A stretch of DNA of 64,000 nucleotides from Roseibium limicola (lineage in GTDB: Bacteria; Pseudomonadota; Alphaproteobacteria; Rhizobiales; Stappiaceae), in assembly GCF_017313085.1 (NCBI RefSeq), contig NZ_JAFLNF010000006.1:246395-310394 (forward strand), given 5' to 3'. The notes under the pieces are model-generated. The model was not told the origin of the DNA. It made no database searches and was given only the letters and a program-made list of their open reading frames with translations. Position 1 is the first letter of the stretch, and the number at the start of each line of letters is the position of its first letter. This document shows positions 55,180 to 62,972 of the stretch, piece by piece. A program made the translations under genes and the position numbers.

Positions 55180-56571
55180 CTATTGCACGGCCGCTATCAG
55201 ATCGTCGAACATCTCCTGGAGGATGCTGAGAATCTGGGAGGCGACGGAATAAAGCTGTTCCAGTTCGGACAGCCGGGCGGTTTCTTCGTCCACGTTGACG
55301 CCGTAGAGCGAAGAAATGGTGTCGGAGACGGCGGATAGCTCAGTCTGTGCCACCTCCAGCTGAGATGTGGCGGAATTGGCGGAGCTGACCACGCTGGACA
55401 GAATGTCCGAAGCGTAGCTGGCGAAATCCGTCTCGCGCGCAGCAAGCGTTCCTGCTGTACCAAAGCTGGTGTCGCCCTGCAGAGCTTTCAGCAAGCCGTC
55501 GGCCACTTCCGAAGGGGTAAGTGTTCCCGAAGTGTCGTCTACCAGCAGGGACACATCGGCGAGAAAGGTCGAGCCGACCTTGATATCGGTGGCGTCTGTG
55601 CCCTCCAGCAGTCCAGGCTGGATGGCATCGAACGAGGTGATCAGGTTGCTGGCCAGATTGTCGAGCATGTCCTGCACACCGGGAAGCGTCTCATCGCGCA
55701 GTTCAACCAGCGCTGATATGGAACCCGAGCGAAACTCATTGGTGACATCGTTGCCGTCGATGCTGATGCCGGACGGGCCCGAGTTGGTGCCATCAAACGT
55801 TCGGTCGGCGGAGACGGATGAGGATTCCTTGAAGGTCAGCAAATGCGCGGAACTGTCCAGCAGCACCTGACCGGTGGTGGTGTAGACCTTCAGCGAACCA
55901 TTCGATCCCGTGAAGCTTGTGACATCGATATATTCGGACAGTTCGACCAGCGCTTGATTGCGTTGATCCACCAGATTGGCGGAGCTCATGCCTCGGGATT
56001 CCATGGACTGGATTTCCGTGTTGAGGCTGTCCAACTGGTTCAGCAAATCGTTGGCAGCATCGACATTCGCTGCAATATCGCTGTCTGCCTGGCTGCGGAG
56101 GCTCTGGACATCTGAAGAGAGGTCGGAGACTGCGGTGGTCAACTCTTCCAGCGTCGCGAGGACCTGATGCGCCAGTGTGGCCGATTCCGGCGTGTTGATC
56201 AGATCCGCCAGCGCGGATTCCACATCGGCAATCTTGTTGGACAGTGAGGTCCCGGCGTCGTCACTGCCGGTTGTGCGTCCCATCGCGGTCTGCAGCTGGT
56301 CCATATAGGATGCGATCTTGTCGGCAGCGGCTGTCTCGGAGGTTGCCGATGCAAGCTGCTTGATCAGGATCTGGCTCACCTTGGAGGTGATTGTCTCGAC
56401 AGAGACGCCTGTCCCGACACCGGAGGTCATCGCGGTCGACGCGTTCGCCGACTTTGAAGTGTAGCCCTTCGTATCCGCGTTGGCGATGTTGGACGAGGCG
56501 ACGCCCAACTGCACCTGCACCGCGGCTAGCGAGCTGGTGGCGATCTTCGCGGATGTTGCAAGGGTGGTCAT
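55180..56571 (-). CDS. flgK: Flagellar hook-associated protein FlgK
   Basis: FlgK (HAP1) caps the hook before filament assembly. The 463-residue protein starts with VQLGVASSNIANADTKGYTS, the rod/hook-type N-terminal motif, followed by a long coiled-coil domain and ends with GVNVDEETARLSELEQLYSV and a hydrophobic C-terminal helix, all family features. It is on the short side for FlgK, mainly through a small middle domain. The gene follows the FlgN-like gene, its likely export chaperone. Confidence 0.92.
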   Translation of the reverse strand: MTTLATSAKIATSSLAAVQVQLGVASSNIANADTKGYTSKSANASTAMTSGVGTGVSVETITSKVSQILIKQLASATSETAAADKIASYMDQLQTAMGRTTGSDDAGTSLSNKIADVESALADLINTPESATLAHQVLATLEELTTAVSDLSSDVQSLRSQADSDIAANVDAANDLLNQLDSLNTEIQSMESRGMSSANLVDQRNQALVELSEYIDVTSFTGSNGSLKVYTTTGQVLLDSSAHLLTFKESSSVSADRTFDGTNSGPSGISIDGNDVTNEFRSGSISALVELRDETLPGVQDMLDNLASNLITSFDAIQPGLLEGTDATDIKVGSTFLADVSLLVDDTSGTLTPSEVADGLLKALQGDTSFGTAGTLAARETDFASYASDILSSVVSSANSATSQLEVAQTELSAVSDTISSLYGVNVDEETARLSELEQLYSVASQILSILQEMFDDLIAAVQ

Positions 56572-56602
56572 ATACGATGTAGCCCGGTGAGGTCAGTAAA
56601 GC

Positions 56603-57064
56603 TTAGATTTCCCGCGCTGGACGCAGGGACGAGGCATAAGCGGTGTTCGCAGCGTAGCGGCCGTTGTTGGCATAGGCTGTCGGCACTGTGCTTTCTTCGC
56701 GGATAGCGCGCATGATGGTCTCAACCCGACGCTTGCTGACGGTCATGGCCTTCTTCAGCGTTGCCTTGTTTTCGGACAGGGCTTCGGTGAGTTCCCGGTT
56801 GCACTGAAGAAGCTGTTCGAAAAGGGTCGGATTGGCATGCATCAGAATCTGCTGCTGGCGGGCCATGGTCTTGATCCACTTTTCGTACTCGTCAACGAGT
56901 TCGCGCTTGCGCAGAAGAATGTCGTCAATCGGCTCAGGCTTGCCGGCCTGCAGACGCTCGGTCTCCTCGATGGCGAGGGAGGTCAATTCGGTTGCAACGC
57001 CGATCATCCGCATCACGGATCCGTCGAGTTGGGCAATCATCTCGGGTGTCAGATTGACTTTCAT
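56603..57064 (-). CDS. FlgN-like flagellar export chaperone (tentative)
   Basis: A 153-residue, largely helical protein. A central coiled coil runs through LLRKRELVDEYEKWIKTMAR and NRELTEALSENKATLKKAMT, and the C-terminal 40 residues (ARE-rich, with repeated AYANN and AYASS) appear flexible. Size, helix content and placement immediately upstream of flgK and flgL suit an FlgN-type chaperone that escorts both junction proteins to the export gate; sequence identity alone is not decisive. Alternatively an alphaproteobacteria-specific hook regulator. Confidence 0.6.
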   Translation of the reverse strand: MKVNLTPEMIAQLDGSVMRMIGVATELTSLAIEETERLQAGKPEPIDDILLRKRELVDEYEKWIKTMARQQQILMHANPTLFEQLLQCNRELTEALSENKATLKKAMTVSKRRVETIMRAIREESTVPTAYANNGRYAANTAYASSLRPAREI

Positions 57065-57094
57065 GTCGGTTTCCTTAAGCGGCCTGCTGGCAGG

Positions 57095-57355
57095 CTATGA
57101 GCGTTGATTGCGGGCCAGGAATGCAGCCTGGGTGATGTAAGCGCTGGCGGCGCGGGCCGTGGCGCCGGAGCGGGAGATGGTCTCGGAGACCTCCTCCTGC
57201 GCATCCTTCATCTCCTTCAGGAGATCTTCGAAATCGCGCTTCAGAAGCAGCATGCGAAGTCTCTTGGAGGGCTCGTCCGGCGCCTGCTCCAAACGATGCA
57301 ACTCGTTGGTCAGGCGACGGAGAGCGTTGGTGTGATCTGGAAGCTTATTTTCCAT
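57095..57355 (-). CDS. Small coiled-coil protein in the hook operon, unrecognised
   Basis: An 86-residue, highly charged helical protein: HTNALRRLTNELHRLEQAPD, then LLLKRDFEDLLKEMKDAQEE, ending with an alanine-rich AASAYITQAAFLARNQ. No signal peptide, membrane span or named family is seen. It begins five bases after the flgE stop and is followed by the FlgN-like gene, so it is almost surely co-expressed with hook assembly. A chaperone or assembly cofactor is possible. Confidence 0.6.
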   Translation of the reverse strand: MENKLPDHTNALRRLTNELHRLEQAPDEPSKRLRMLLLKRDFEDLLKEMKDAQEEVSETISRSGATARAASAYITQAAFLARNQRS

Positions 57356-57360
57356 CTAGA

Positions 57361-58983
57361 TCACCGGACGGCTTCGAGCAGTTTGTCGAACATCGAGCTG
57401 GCAGTGGACATGATCTGCGATGAGGCGGAGTAGGCCTGCTGAGCGGAGAGCATGCTGGAGAACTCGCGACTGGTATCGACCGTGCTGGATTCCAGGTAGC
57501 CGCCGTTGATCGAACCTGCGCCGCCCTGTCCCGCGATATGCAGTGTGCTGTTGCCGGAGGAGGAGGAGCGGGCATAGATGCCGTTGCTCTTTTCCGAAAG
57601 CCCGTTCGAGTTGGGGAAGGTCGACACTGCGATCTTGTAGATCACGCGCTCTTCACCATTGTCGAAGAAGGCCGTGACGGAGCCATCGTCGCCGATCTCC
57701 ACGGAACTCAAGGAGCCGTAAGCCTGACCATCCTGAATGATGGACTTGACCTCGATCTGAGGGTCGTCCTCATCCGAGGCGTATTGGGTCAGGCCATCGG
57801 AATTGCCCACTGTGCCAAGGCCCAAATCAATGGTGCTGTCTGCGGCGCCCGTGGTCCATCCGGACACGGAGAAGCTTGGGTCGGCTGATGTCGAGGCCAG
57901 CGTCCCGTCACTGTTGAAGGTCACAGTCACCGGATCGGTCGACGATGTGCCGATAACATTGCCGTTGACACCGACCGGATCACCAAAGGTCATCTGCCAG
58001 GAGTTAGCGGCCGTCTTTTCCCACGTCACGGTGACGGTGCTGGAAGTGCCAAGGCTGTCAAAGACTTCAAACGTGGTCTCGTAGGTATCACCGTCGGTGG
58101 TCGTGGATGTGCCGTTGACCGTCTCTGTGCTATCACCGCCGGTATCAGTGATGCCGAGTGTGCTGAGGTTGGAGCCTGCGACAGAAGCACCTGTACCTGT
58201 AACATTATCGATGGTGATTTCTGCGGCTGAGCCTGTGGCGGAGCTGGTCAGCGTCAGGTTGCCATCTGCGTCAGTTGAGGCGGTGACGCCGGTCGTTGCC
58301 GTTTGCGCATTGATTGCGGTGACAATGTCGGCCACTTCGATGGTGTTGCCCGCGCCACCCGTCAGTGTGATTGTCGTGCCGTTGATGTCGAAGGCGACAG
58401 TTTGACCGCTATCCGCGCTGATGGCGGAGTTCAGGCTGGTTGTAATTGTTGCAGCAGTGTTGGTCGTCGTCGGACCGTTGGCGTCAGCCGGCAGGTTGGC
58501 CTGCATATTGACTTCAGAAGTCGGGTCGACGGAACTCTGCAGGGAATCAATATCGATCGTGCGCAGGGAATCTTCGCTGGTGCCGCCGGCAATCTTGCCG
58601 TTCTCATCGGTCGCCCACCCCATCAGGTAGTAGTCGCCGTTGGTCAGGTAGCCTTCTTCATCAACCTGGAACTCACCGTTTCGGGTGTAGTAGCTCATCG
58701 TTCCGTCAGTCACGACGAAGAAGCCGTCACCTTCGATGGCCAGGTCAGTCGCGTTGCTTGTCGCGGCCTGCAAACCTTGCTGGGTGACGTTCGAACGGCT
58801 GTTCGAGATAACGCCGCCGCTCGAGGTGTTGGCGGAACCCGCCACCAGGCTTGAAAAGCTTGTGGAGGTCGACTTGTAGGCAGTGGTGTTGGAGTTGGCG
58901 AGGTTGTCCGAGACGTTGGACAGTGCCTGGCTGTTTGCGTGGAGGGAGGAAATGGCCGAATTGAGGGCGCCCATCAAGCTCAT
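57361..58983 (-). CDS. flgE: Flagellar hook protein FlgE
   Basis: FlgE polymerises into the universal joint of the flagellum. The 540-residue protein begins MSLMGALNSAISSLHANSQA with the motif SNVSDNLANSNTTAYKS, contains GDGFFVVTDG and TRNGEFQVDEEGYL, and ends with MLSAQQAYSASSQIMSTASS. Residues about 165-300 form a Thr/Asp/Gly-rich insert with AAEITIDNVTGTG and LGITDTGG, resembling the Flagellin_IN motif found in the flagellin at the window's right edge. It follows flgD by twelve bases. Confidence 0.93.
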   Translation of the reverse strand: MSLMGALNSAISSLHANSQALSNVSDNLANSNTTAYKSTSTSFSSLVAGSANTSSGGVISNSRSNVTQQGLQAATSNATDLAIEGDGFFVVTDGTMSYYTRNGEFQVDEEGYLTNGDYYLMGWATDENGKIAGGTSEDSLRTIDIDSLQSSVDPTSEVNMQANLPADANGPTTTNTAATITTSLNSAISADSGQTVAFDINGTTITLTGGAGNTIEVADIVTAINAQTATTGVTASTDADGNLTLTSSATGSAAEITIDNVTGTGASVAGSNLSTLGITDTGGDSTETVNGTSTTTDGDTYETTFEVFDSLGTSSTVTVTWEKTAANSWQMTFGDPVGVNGNVIGTSSTDPVTVTFNSDGTLASTSADPSFSVSGWTTGAADSTIDLGLGTVGNSDGLTQYASDEDDPQIEVKSIIQDGQAYGSLSSVEIGDDGSVTAFFDNGEERVIYKIAVSTFPNSNGLSEKSNGIYARSSSSGNSTLHIAGQGGAGSINGGYLESSTVDTSREFSSMLSAQQAYSASSQIMSTASSMFDKLLEAVR

Positions 58984-58995
58984 GACTGACTACCT

Positions 58996-59664
58996 TTATG
59001 AAGAGAGAACGCTAAGTACTTTGTCGATGGAGATCGCCGCCTTGCCGATGTTCAGGACGGTTTCGCCGTCTGAAAAATCGACCCCGGTTACGAGGCCGGA
59101 GACGGTCGTAGAGCCGGTGACGTCTTTGCCGGCGCTGTTGGTCGCATCAACGGAGAGTGTGTAGAGGCCGCCGTCGTCCAGCTGTTCGCCGTCGCTGCCG
59201 ACGCCGTCCCAACTGAAGTCGTGTGTTCCGGAGGCGGCATTGCCGGTCTCGCTGTAGACGACCTTGCCGCTCTCATTGAGCACATTGATCGTCACGTCCT
59301 CGGCTGTGCTGTCGAGGGTGTAGGTCCAATCGGCGGAACCGTCCTGAAGAGCGGTTGTGCTGCCGCTGGCCGAAACGGTCATGCCGACATACCCAATGCC
59401 GAGGGAAGACAGGGAAGAGGAGATGGTGTCGACCACGGACCCCAGATCTTCACTGATCGAGGTCTGGGTATCGTAGCTTGCGTAGCTCACCAGCTTGTCG
59501 AGATAGGAATCCGTGTCCGTCGGGTCGAGTGGATTCTGATTCATAAGCTGGTCGACCATCAGCGAAAGAAAATCCTCACTGGAAATGCCCAGGGAACTGC
59601 TGTTGCTTGCTGCAGTCGTAGTTGTTGTTGTCGCTGTTGTTGAGTTGACAGTCGAAATAGTCAC
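58996..59664 (-). CDS. flgD: Flagellar hook capping protein FlgD
   Basis: FlgD forms the scaffold cap under which hook subunits assemble. The 222-residue protein has a Thr-rich N-terminus (a run of alternating Thr and Ala), then the core motif SSEDFLSLMVDQLMNQNPLD, a conserved Y-LDKLVSYASYDTQTS segment, a tandem Tudor/FnIII-like middle and a C-terminal TTVSGLVTGVDFSDGETVL. First gene of the flgD-flgE unit; a promoter should lie in the 769-bp spacer upstream. Confidence 0.92.
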   Translation of the reverse strand: MTISTVNSTTATTTTTTAASNSSSLGISSEDFLSLMVDQLMNQNPLDPTDTDSYLDKLVSYASYDTQTSISEDLGSVVDTISSSLSSLGIGYVGMTVSASGSTTALQDGSADWTYTLDSTAEDVTINVLNESGKVVYSETGNAASGTHDFSWDGVGSDGEQLDDGGLYTLSVDATNSAGKDVTGSTTVSGLVTGVDFSDGETVLNIGKAAISIDKVLSVLSS

Positions 59665-60433
59665 TCCAGCACCCCTTTGTCCCGGCTTTGAGGAGCAGTT
59701 TTAATCGTCCTGTTTTGTGGACGCGCCAACTAATCCGCTTCGGTAAGACAAACGGCTGAGAAGACGTAATCAGGCGGTGAAAAAACGGCGAAAATCTAGG
59801 TAAAAACTGCCGATTATTTATTGCCTGGAGGTTTCGCAAATTGGCTTTCAGGAAAGGACGGAATTGCGCCGGAATCTGAAGTCAGCAATGTTTTGGAAAT
59901 AAATCCCTAGGCAATTATCGCCGAGCAGAAAAATGGCAAGTTTTTGCCGGCTGGCTCAACTGCCCTGCCATCCGACGCTGGCCCTTGGGGCCGGAGAGGT
60001 CTTCCTGGGGGCCGCTCACGTCAGTGAACATCCGACAGTGCCAGACGAATACTGCTGCAACCGCCCAAGTCGGCGTGGCGCGCCTTTTACCGGGGAAAAT
60101 CTGGCCGCTCCAAGTGACAGGCGGCAACGTGATGCCGCAGGCCGCTGAAGAGCGAATGGTACAGGTAGCAGAGTGCAATCTTGGAGCTCGGAACAGCAGA
60201 ACCTGGCAAATCGCAAACATGTCACTTTTGACAAGGAAGATGCTTCAGGAGCACTGCGCACCGGTAAAACAACCTAGGGTGAAATTTTGGTTTGGGGAGG
60301 CAATTTCTGGCGCGCCCGAGGGCTGGGAACCCGTGAGAGAAGCCGCGTCAAACGTGTGGACAGTGCTCTCAACTCAACGTGAGGAGGCTTATTCTATCGG
60401 TATTTTGGAAAGGGAGGGGGCCGCCGAAGGGGG
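59665..60433. other. 769-bp spacer between fliS-side and flgD-side flagellar genes
   Basis: No credible coding region on either strand; the longest plus-strand frame (59985-60437) has no family features. A near-sigma54 element TGGCAAGTTTTTGC (59934-59947) has one base too few between GG and GC. A hairpin GCCGAAGG/CCTTCGGC at 60423-60445 encloses the stop of the gene on its right and may end that transcript. The flgD promoter is presumably here but could not be fixed. Confidence 0.5.
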
Positions 60434-60688
60434 TTAGCCTTCGGCTGCGCGCACAGTCCTGCAGATGCGATCAACCAGCCCGCGTGGCGCTGTTGGCCGT
60501 GGGGCAAGTTTCAGAATCATCTCCAGACGTTCTGCTTCGGACAAGAGAAACCGGGCTCTCGGAGAAGTCTTGAGAAGTACTTCTGCCCGGATTTGCTCAC
60601 TTGGCTGCCACGACGAAAGATCCGGCCCTTTTTCATCAAGAGCGTCGGAAAAGTCGTCCAGTGTCATTGCCACATCGGAAGCAGACAT
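60434..60688 (-). CDS. Small protein downstream of fliS, unrecognised
   Basis: An 84-residue acidic helical protein: MSASDVAMTLDDFSDALDEK, then ARFLLSEAERLEMILKLAPR and GLVDRICRTVRAAEG. The SPRARFLLSEAERLE..L segment resembles the inter-domain piece of membrane-free anti-sigma-like proteins in other proteobacteria, but no zinc finger is present. In fliD-fliS-fliT operons the third gene is an export chaperone; length and place fit FliT loosely, sequence does not establish it. ATG 60688 has GGGGGA upstream. Confidence 0.55.
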   Translation of the reverse strand: MSASDVAMTLDDFSDALDEKGPDLSSWQPSEQIRAEVLLKTSPRARFLLSEAERLEMILKLAPRPTAPRGLVDRICRTVRAAEG

Positions 60689-60748
60689 GCGAATCCCCCT
60701 ACGGAAGGAAACAGAAGAGTACATGTCTGAATATTTCCTGTCTACGAC

Positions 60749-61192
60749 TTACCCAGCGTTCGATAAGTCGGTGGAGCCGTTGATGTCGTCTAGAAGTGGT
60801 TTTTCTGCCCGCTCACTCAACGTCGTCATTTCCGCCCAGGCATTGCGATACACAAGGAGCCCAGTCGCTATCTTGGTAAATCTTACAATGGCGTCTGTTT
60901 TTCCAGTAACGGCGGTCAAGGCGCGGATGTTTGATGAATACATTGTCATCATTTGCTCGGCGATCTGGCCACCGGCATCCAGATCCAGGTTCTGTCGAAG
61001 ACCCTTCAGAATGCCGATCGCGCGGTTGGTCCGCAGGAACGCTTCTTCGAATTCCCTGTTACGTGTGTGCTTGGCGGCAAGCGCGATCGCATTCAGCACT
61101 TCATCCAGAAGCAGCGTGACGGCAGCTGTCGGCGGAACAGTTGTTGTGGCCTGGCGGTACGCGGAAATAGCGTGGTTGAGCGCATAACTCAT
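60749..61192 (-). CDS. fliS: Flagellar secretion chaperone FliS
   Basis: FliS binds flagellin to stop premature polymerisation and brings it to the export gate. The 147-residue all-helical protein has the family marks ALNHAISAYRQATTTV, LLLDEVLNAIALA, RTNRAIGILKGLRQNLDLD and IAEQMMTMYSSN. The C-terminus is longer than average by about 20 residues. The gene starts four bases beyond fliD in the flagellin-fliD-fliS order. Confidence 0.9.
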   Translation of the reverse strand: MSYALNHAISAYRQATTTVPPTAAVTLLLDEVLNAIALAAKHTRNREFEEAFLRTNRAIGILKGLRQNLDLDAGGQIAEQMMTMYSSNIRALTAVTGKTDAIVRFTKIATGLLVYRNAWAEMTTLSERAEKPLLDDINGSTDLSNAG

Positions 61193-61195
61193 TGC

Positions 61196-62905
61196 TTAGT
61201 CGTTCCCAGTTTTCAGGAGTGCTTCGAGATAATCCAGGCTGGATTGAGCCGCCTGGATCTGCGCCTGGTAGGCGGCGTATCGCGCAGTCAAAGTGGCGCG
61301 GTAGTCTTTGGCGCGGGTCCGGATGCTGCTTGCTTCCTCTTCCAGCGCTTCATTGGTTTCCGTCAGGCCTGAAACCAGATTGGTCAGGATGCCGTCATCG
61401 GTATCCGTATAGCCCTGCATCGAGTTGAAGAGTTTTTCCATGATGCCGGAGGAGAACGTCATGTCGACGGTCTGGCTTTCAGTGCCTGTGAAGACGAAGG
61501 TCATGCCCTCATAGGGAGAGCCTTCCTTGCCCTTGATACGTGCGCCGTTGATTGTGAAAAGGTCGCTGTTGCCGTCAACCGAGGCTGAGATCAGCGTGCC
61601 ATTTTCATCCACTTCGATATCCAACGAAAGCGCTTCGGGCATGTTGTCGTTACGAGCCAGCAACGCGACATCGTCGGATGTGCTGGTCGAGGTGAAAGAC
61701 AGTAGTTTTTCGACTTCATCAAGGTCCTCAAGGAGAGCCTCGTTCAAGGTGGTTTCGTCGAGCTCGAGGAAGTTGCTCTCGTCGTAGCTGAGCCCTAGGA
61801 GCGCCATGGATTCACTGCCGATGATCGTCGACAGGCCATCCGCAACGGCGGAGTTGGCCGCCCGCAGGGTGCTGTCGGCAAACAGGACGGAATCTGCCGA
61901 CGCACCACCGGATGTGGCTGTTTCGGACTGTGTCAGGGCCCATTCGCGATAGCTGTTATAAGCTTCAACGAGACCTGTAATCGCGCTCTTGATGGTCGTC
62001 AGGTCATTTGCGATCTCGACGTTGATCGTCGCGTTGTCTTCGGTCTTTTGGTAGATCGAGAAGGAAACGCCATCGATGACGTCATCAAGGGTGTTGCTCG
62101 AGCGGGTCACCTCGATGCCATCAATGCGGATGATGGCGTTCTTGGCTTCCTGCAGTTCTTCGGTCCAGGCGCCTTCTGAATCGACAAGACCAAGCGCCTC
62201 GCCCAGACCGTCGCCGGAGGGATCGCCCATCTCGATTTGCTTGCCGGTTTCCGTCGCGCTGAGGATCAGGCGGAAGTTGCCCTGAGATACTTCCAGGACG
62301 GATGCGGAGACGCCGCTGGAGCCCTTCTTCAGGTTGATGGCTTCTGCCACTTCCGACAGGCTCATGCTGGCGTTGAGGTTGACGTTGACGGCATCACCGC
62401 CTTCGAGCCCGAGTGAGATGCTTCCGCTCAAGCCGAGGTCGTCGGTTTTGCCCTCATAGGAGGATCCGGCAACCTTTTGCGAGGTGGCGAGCTGGTCAAT
62501 CTCGATGTCGTAAGAGGTCAAGTCGGCGTCGGCGTCGGCGGTCACGACAATTGCGGACGCTGCGGAGACGTTGCCGTAGCCGGTCAGATAGGCTTCGCGT
62601 AGGGAAAATGCGTCATCTTTTGCGGTCAGGCTGTTGGCTGTGCCGCGAATGGTGCCTGCGGCATCCATGATGCCCTGCATCAAGGATTGCATTTCCTCGT
62701 AGGCGGCGATTTTGGCTTCGTTGTTTTCGACTTTGAGATCGATCGTTGTGGCGGCAGTGGTCTTTTGGGCGACCGCGGCCTCGATGAGCCCGCTCCAGTC
62801 GATGTTGGAGGAGGAATTTGATGATGAGGAAGACGACGTATACGAGTAGGTGCTAGCCGTCGTGGTCGTGGTCGTTGCAGACGTTACACTGTCAGTTGTC
62901 GCCAT
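61196..62905 (-). CDS. fliD: Filament cap protein FliD
   Basis: FliD (HAP2) forms the cap that folds flagellin subunits at the filament tip. The 569-residue protein opens with a long Ser/Thr low-complexity stretch (about 2-35) before IDWSGLIEAAVAQKTTAATT, contains LTGYGNVSAASAIV and SYDIEIDQLATSQKVAGSSY, the D2-D3 region with INVEIANDLTTIKSAITGLV, and ends with IRTRAKDYRATLTARYAAYQ and LDYLEALLKTGND, the C-terminal coiled coil. Downstream gene fliS follows in four bases. Confidence 0.92.
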   Translation of the reverse strand: MATTDSVTSATTTTTTASTYSYTSSSSSSNSSSNIDWSGLIEAAVAQKTTAATTIDLKVENNEAKIAAYEEMQSLMQGIMDAAGTIRGTANSLTAKDDAFSLREAYLTGYGNVSAASAIVVTADADADLTSYDIEIDQLATSQKVAGSSYEGKTDDLGLSGSISLGLEGGDAVNVNLNASMSLSEVAEAINLKKGSSGVSASVLEVSQGNFRLILSATETGKQIEMGDPSGDGLGEALGLVDSEGAWTEELQEAKNAIIRIDGIEVTRSSNTLDDVIDGVSFSIYQKTEDNATINVEIANDLTTIKSAITGLVEAYNSYREWALTQSETATSGGASADSVLFADSTLRAANSAVADGLSTIIGSESMALLGLSYDESNFLELDETTLNEALLEDLDEVEKLLSFTSTSTSDDVALLARNDNMPEALSLDIEVDENGTLISASVDGNSDLFTINGARIKGKEGSPYEGMTFVFTGTESQTVDMTFSSGIMEKLFNSMQGYTDTDDGILTNLVSGLTETNEALEEEASSIRTRAKDYRATLTARYAAYQAQIQAAQSSLDYLEALLKTGND

Positions 62906-62931
62906 GGTCAGGCCTCACCTTGATACTAGAA

Positions 62932-62962
62932 CCCGGGCCGCCGAAAACTGCGGCGGCCCGGG
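62932..62962 (-). terminator. Strong GC hairpin terminator after flagellin
   Basis: Perfect 12-bp arms CCCGGGCCGCCG and CGGCGGCCCGGG around a seven-base loop, ten bases past the flagellin stop; on the minus strand TTCTAGT follows. It likely caps a very abundant flagellin mRNA and limits read-through into fliD. Confidence 0.8.
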
Positions 62963-62972
62963 CTACTTAAGA

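Noticed and set aside
59934..59947. Sigma54 promoter TGGCAAGTTTTTGC
   Set aside because: Only nine bases lie between GG and GC; sigma54 needs ten, and it points away from flgD.
59985..60437. 150-codon plus-strand frame in the flagellar spacer
   Set aside because: No Shine-Dalgarno, no domain and odd composition; probably chance.
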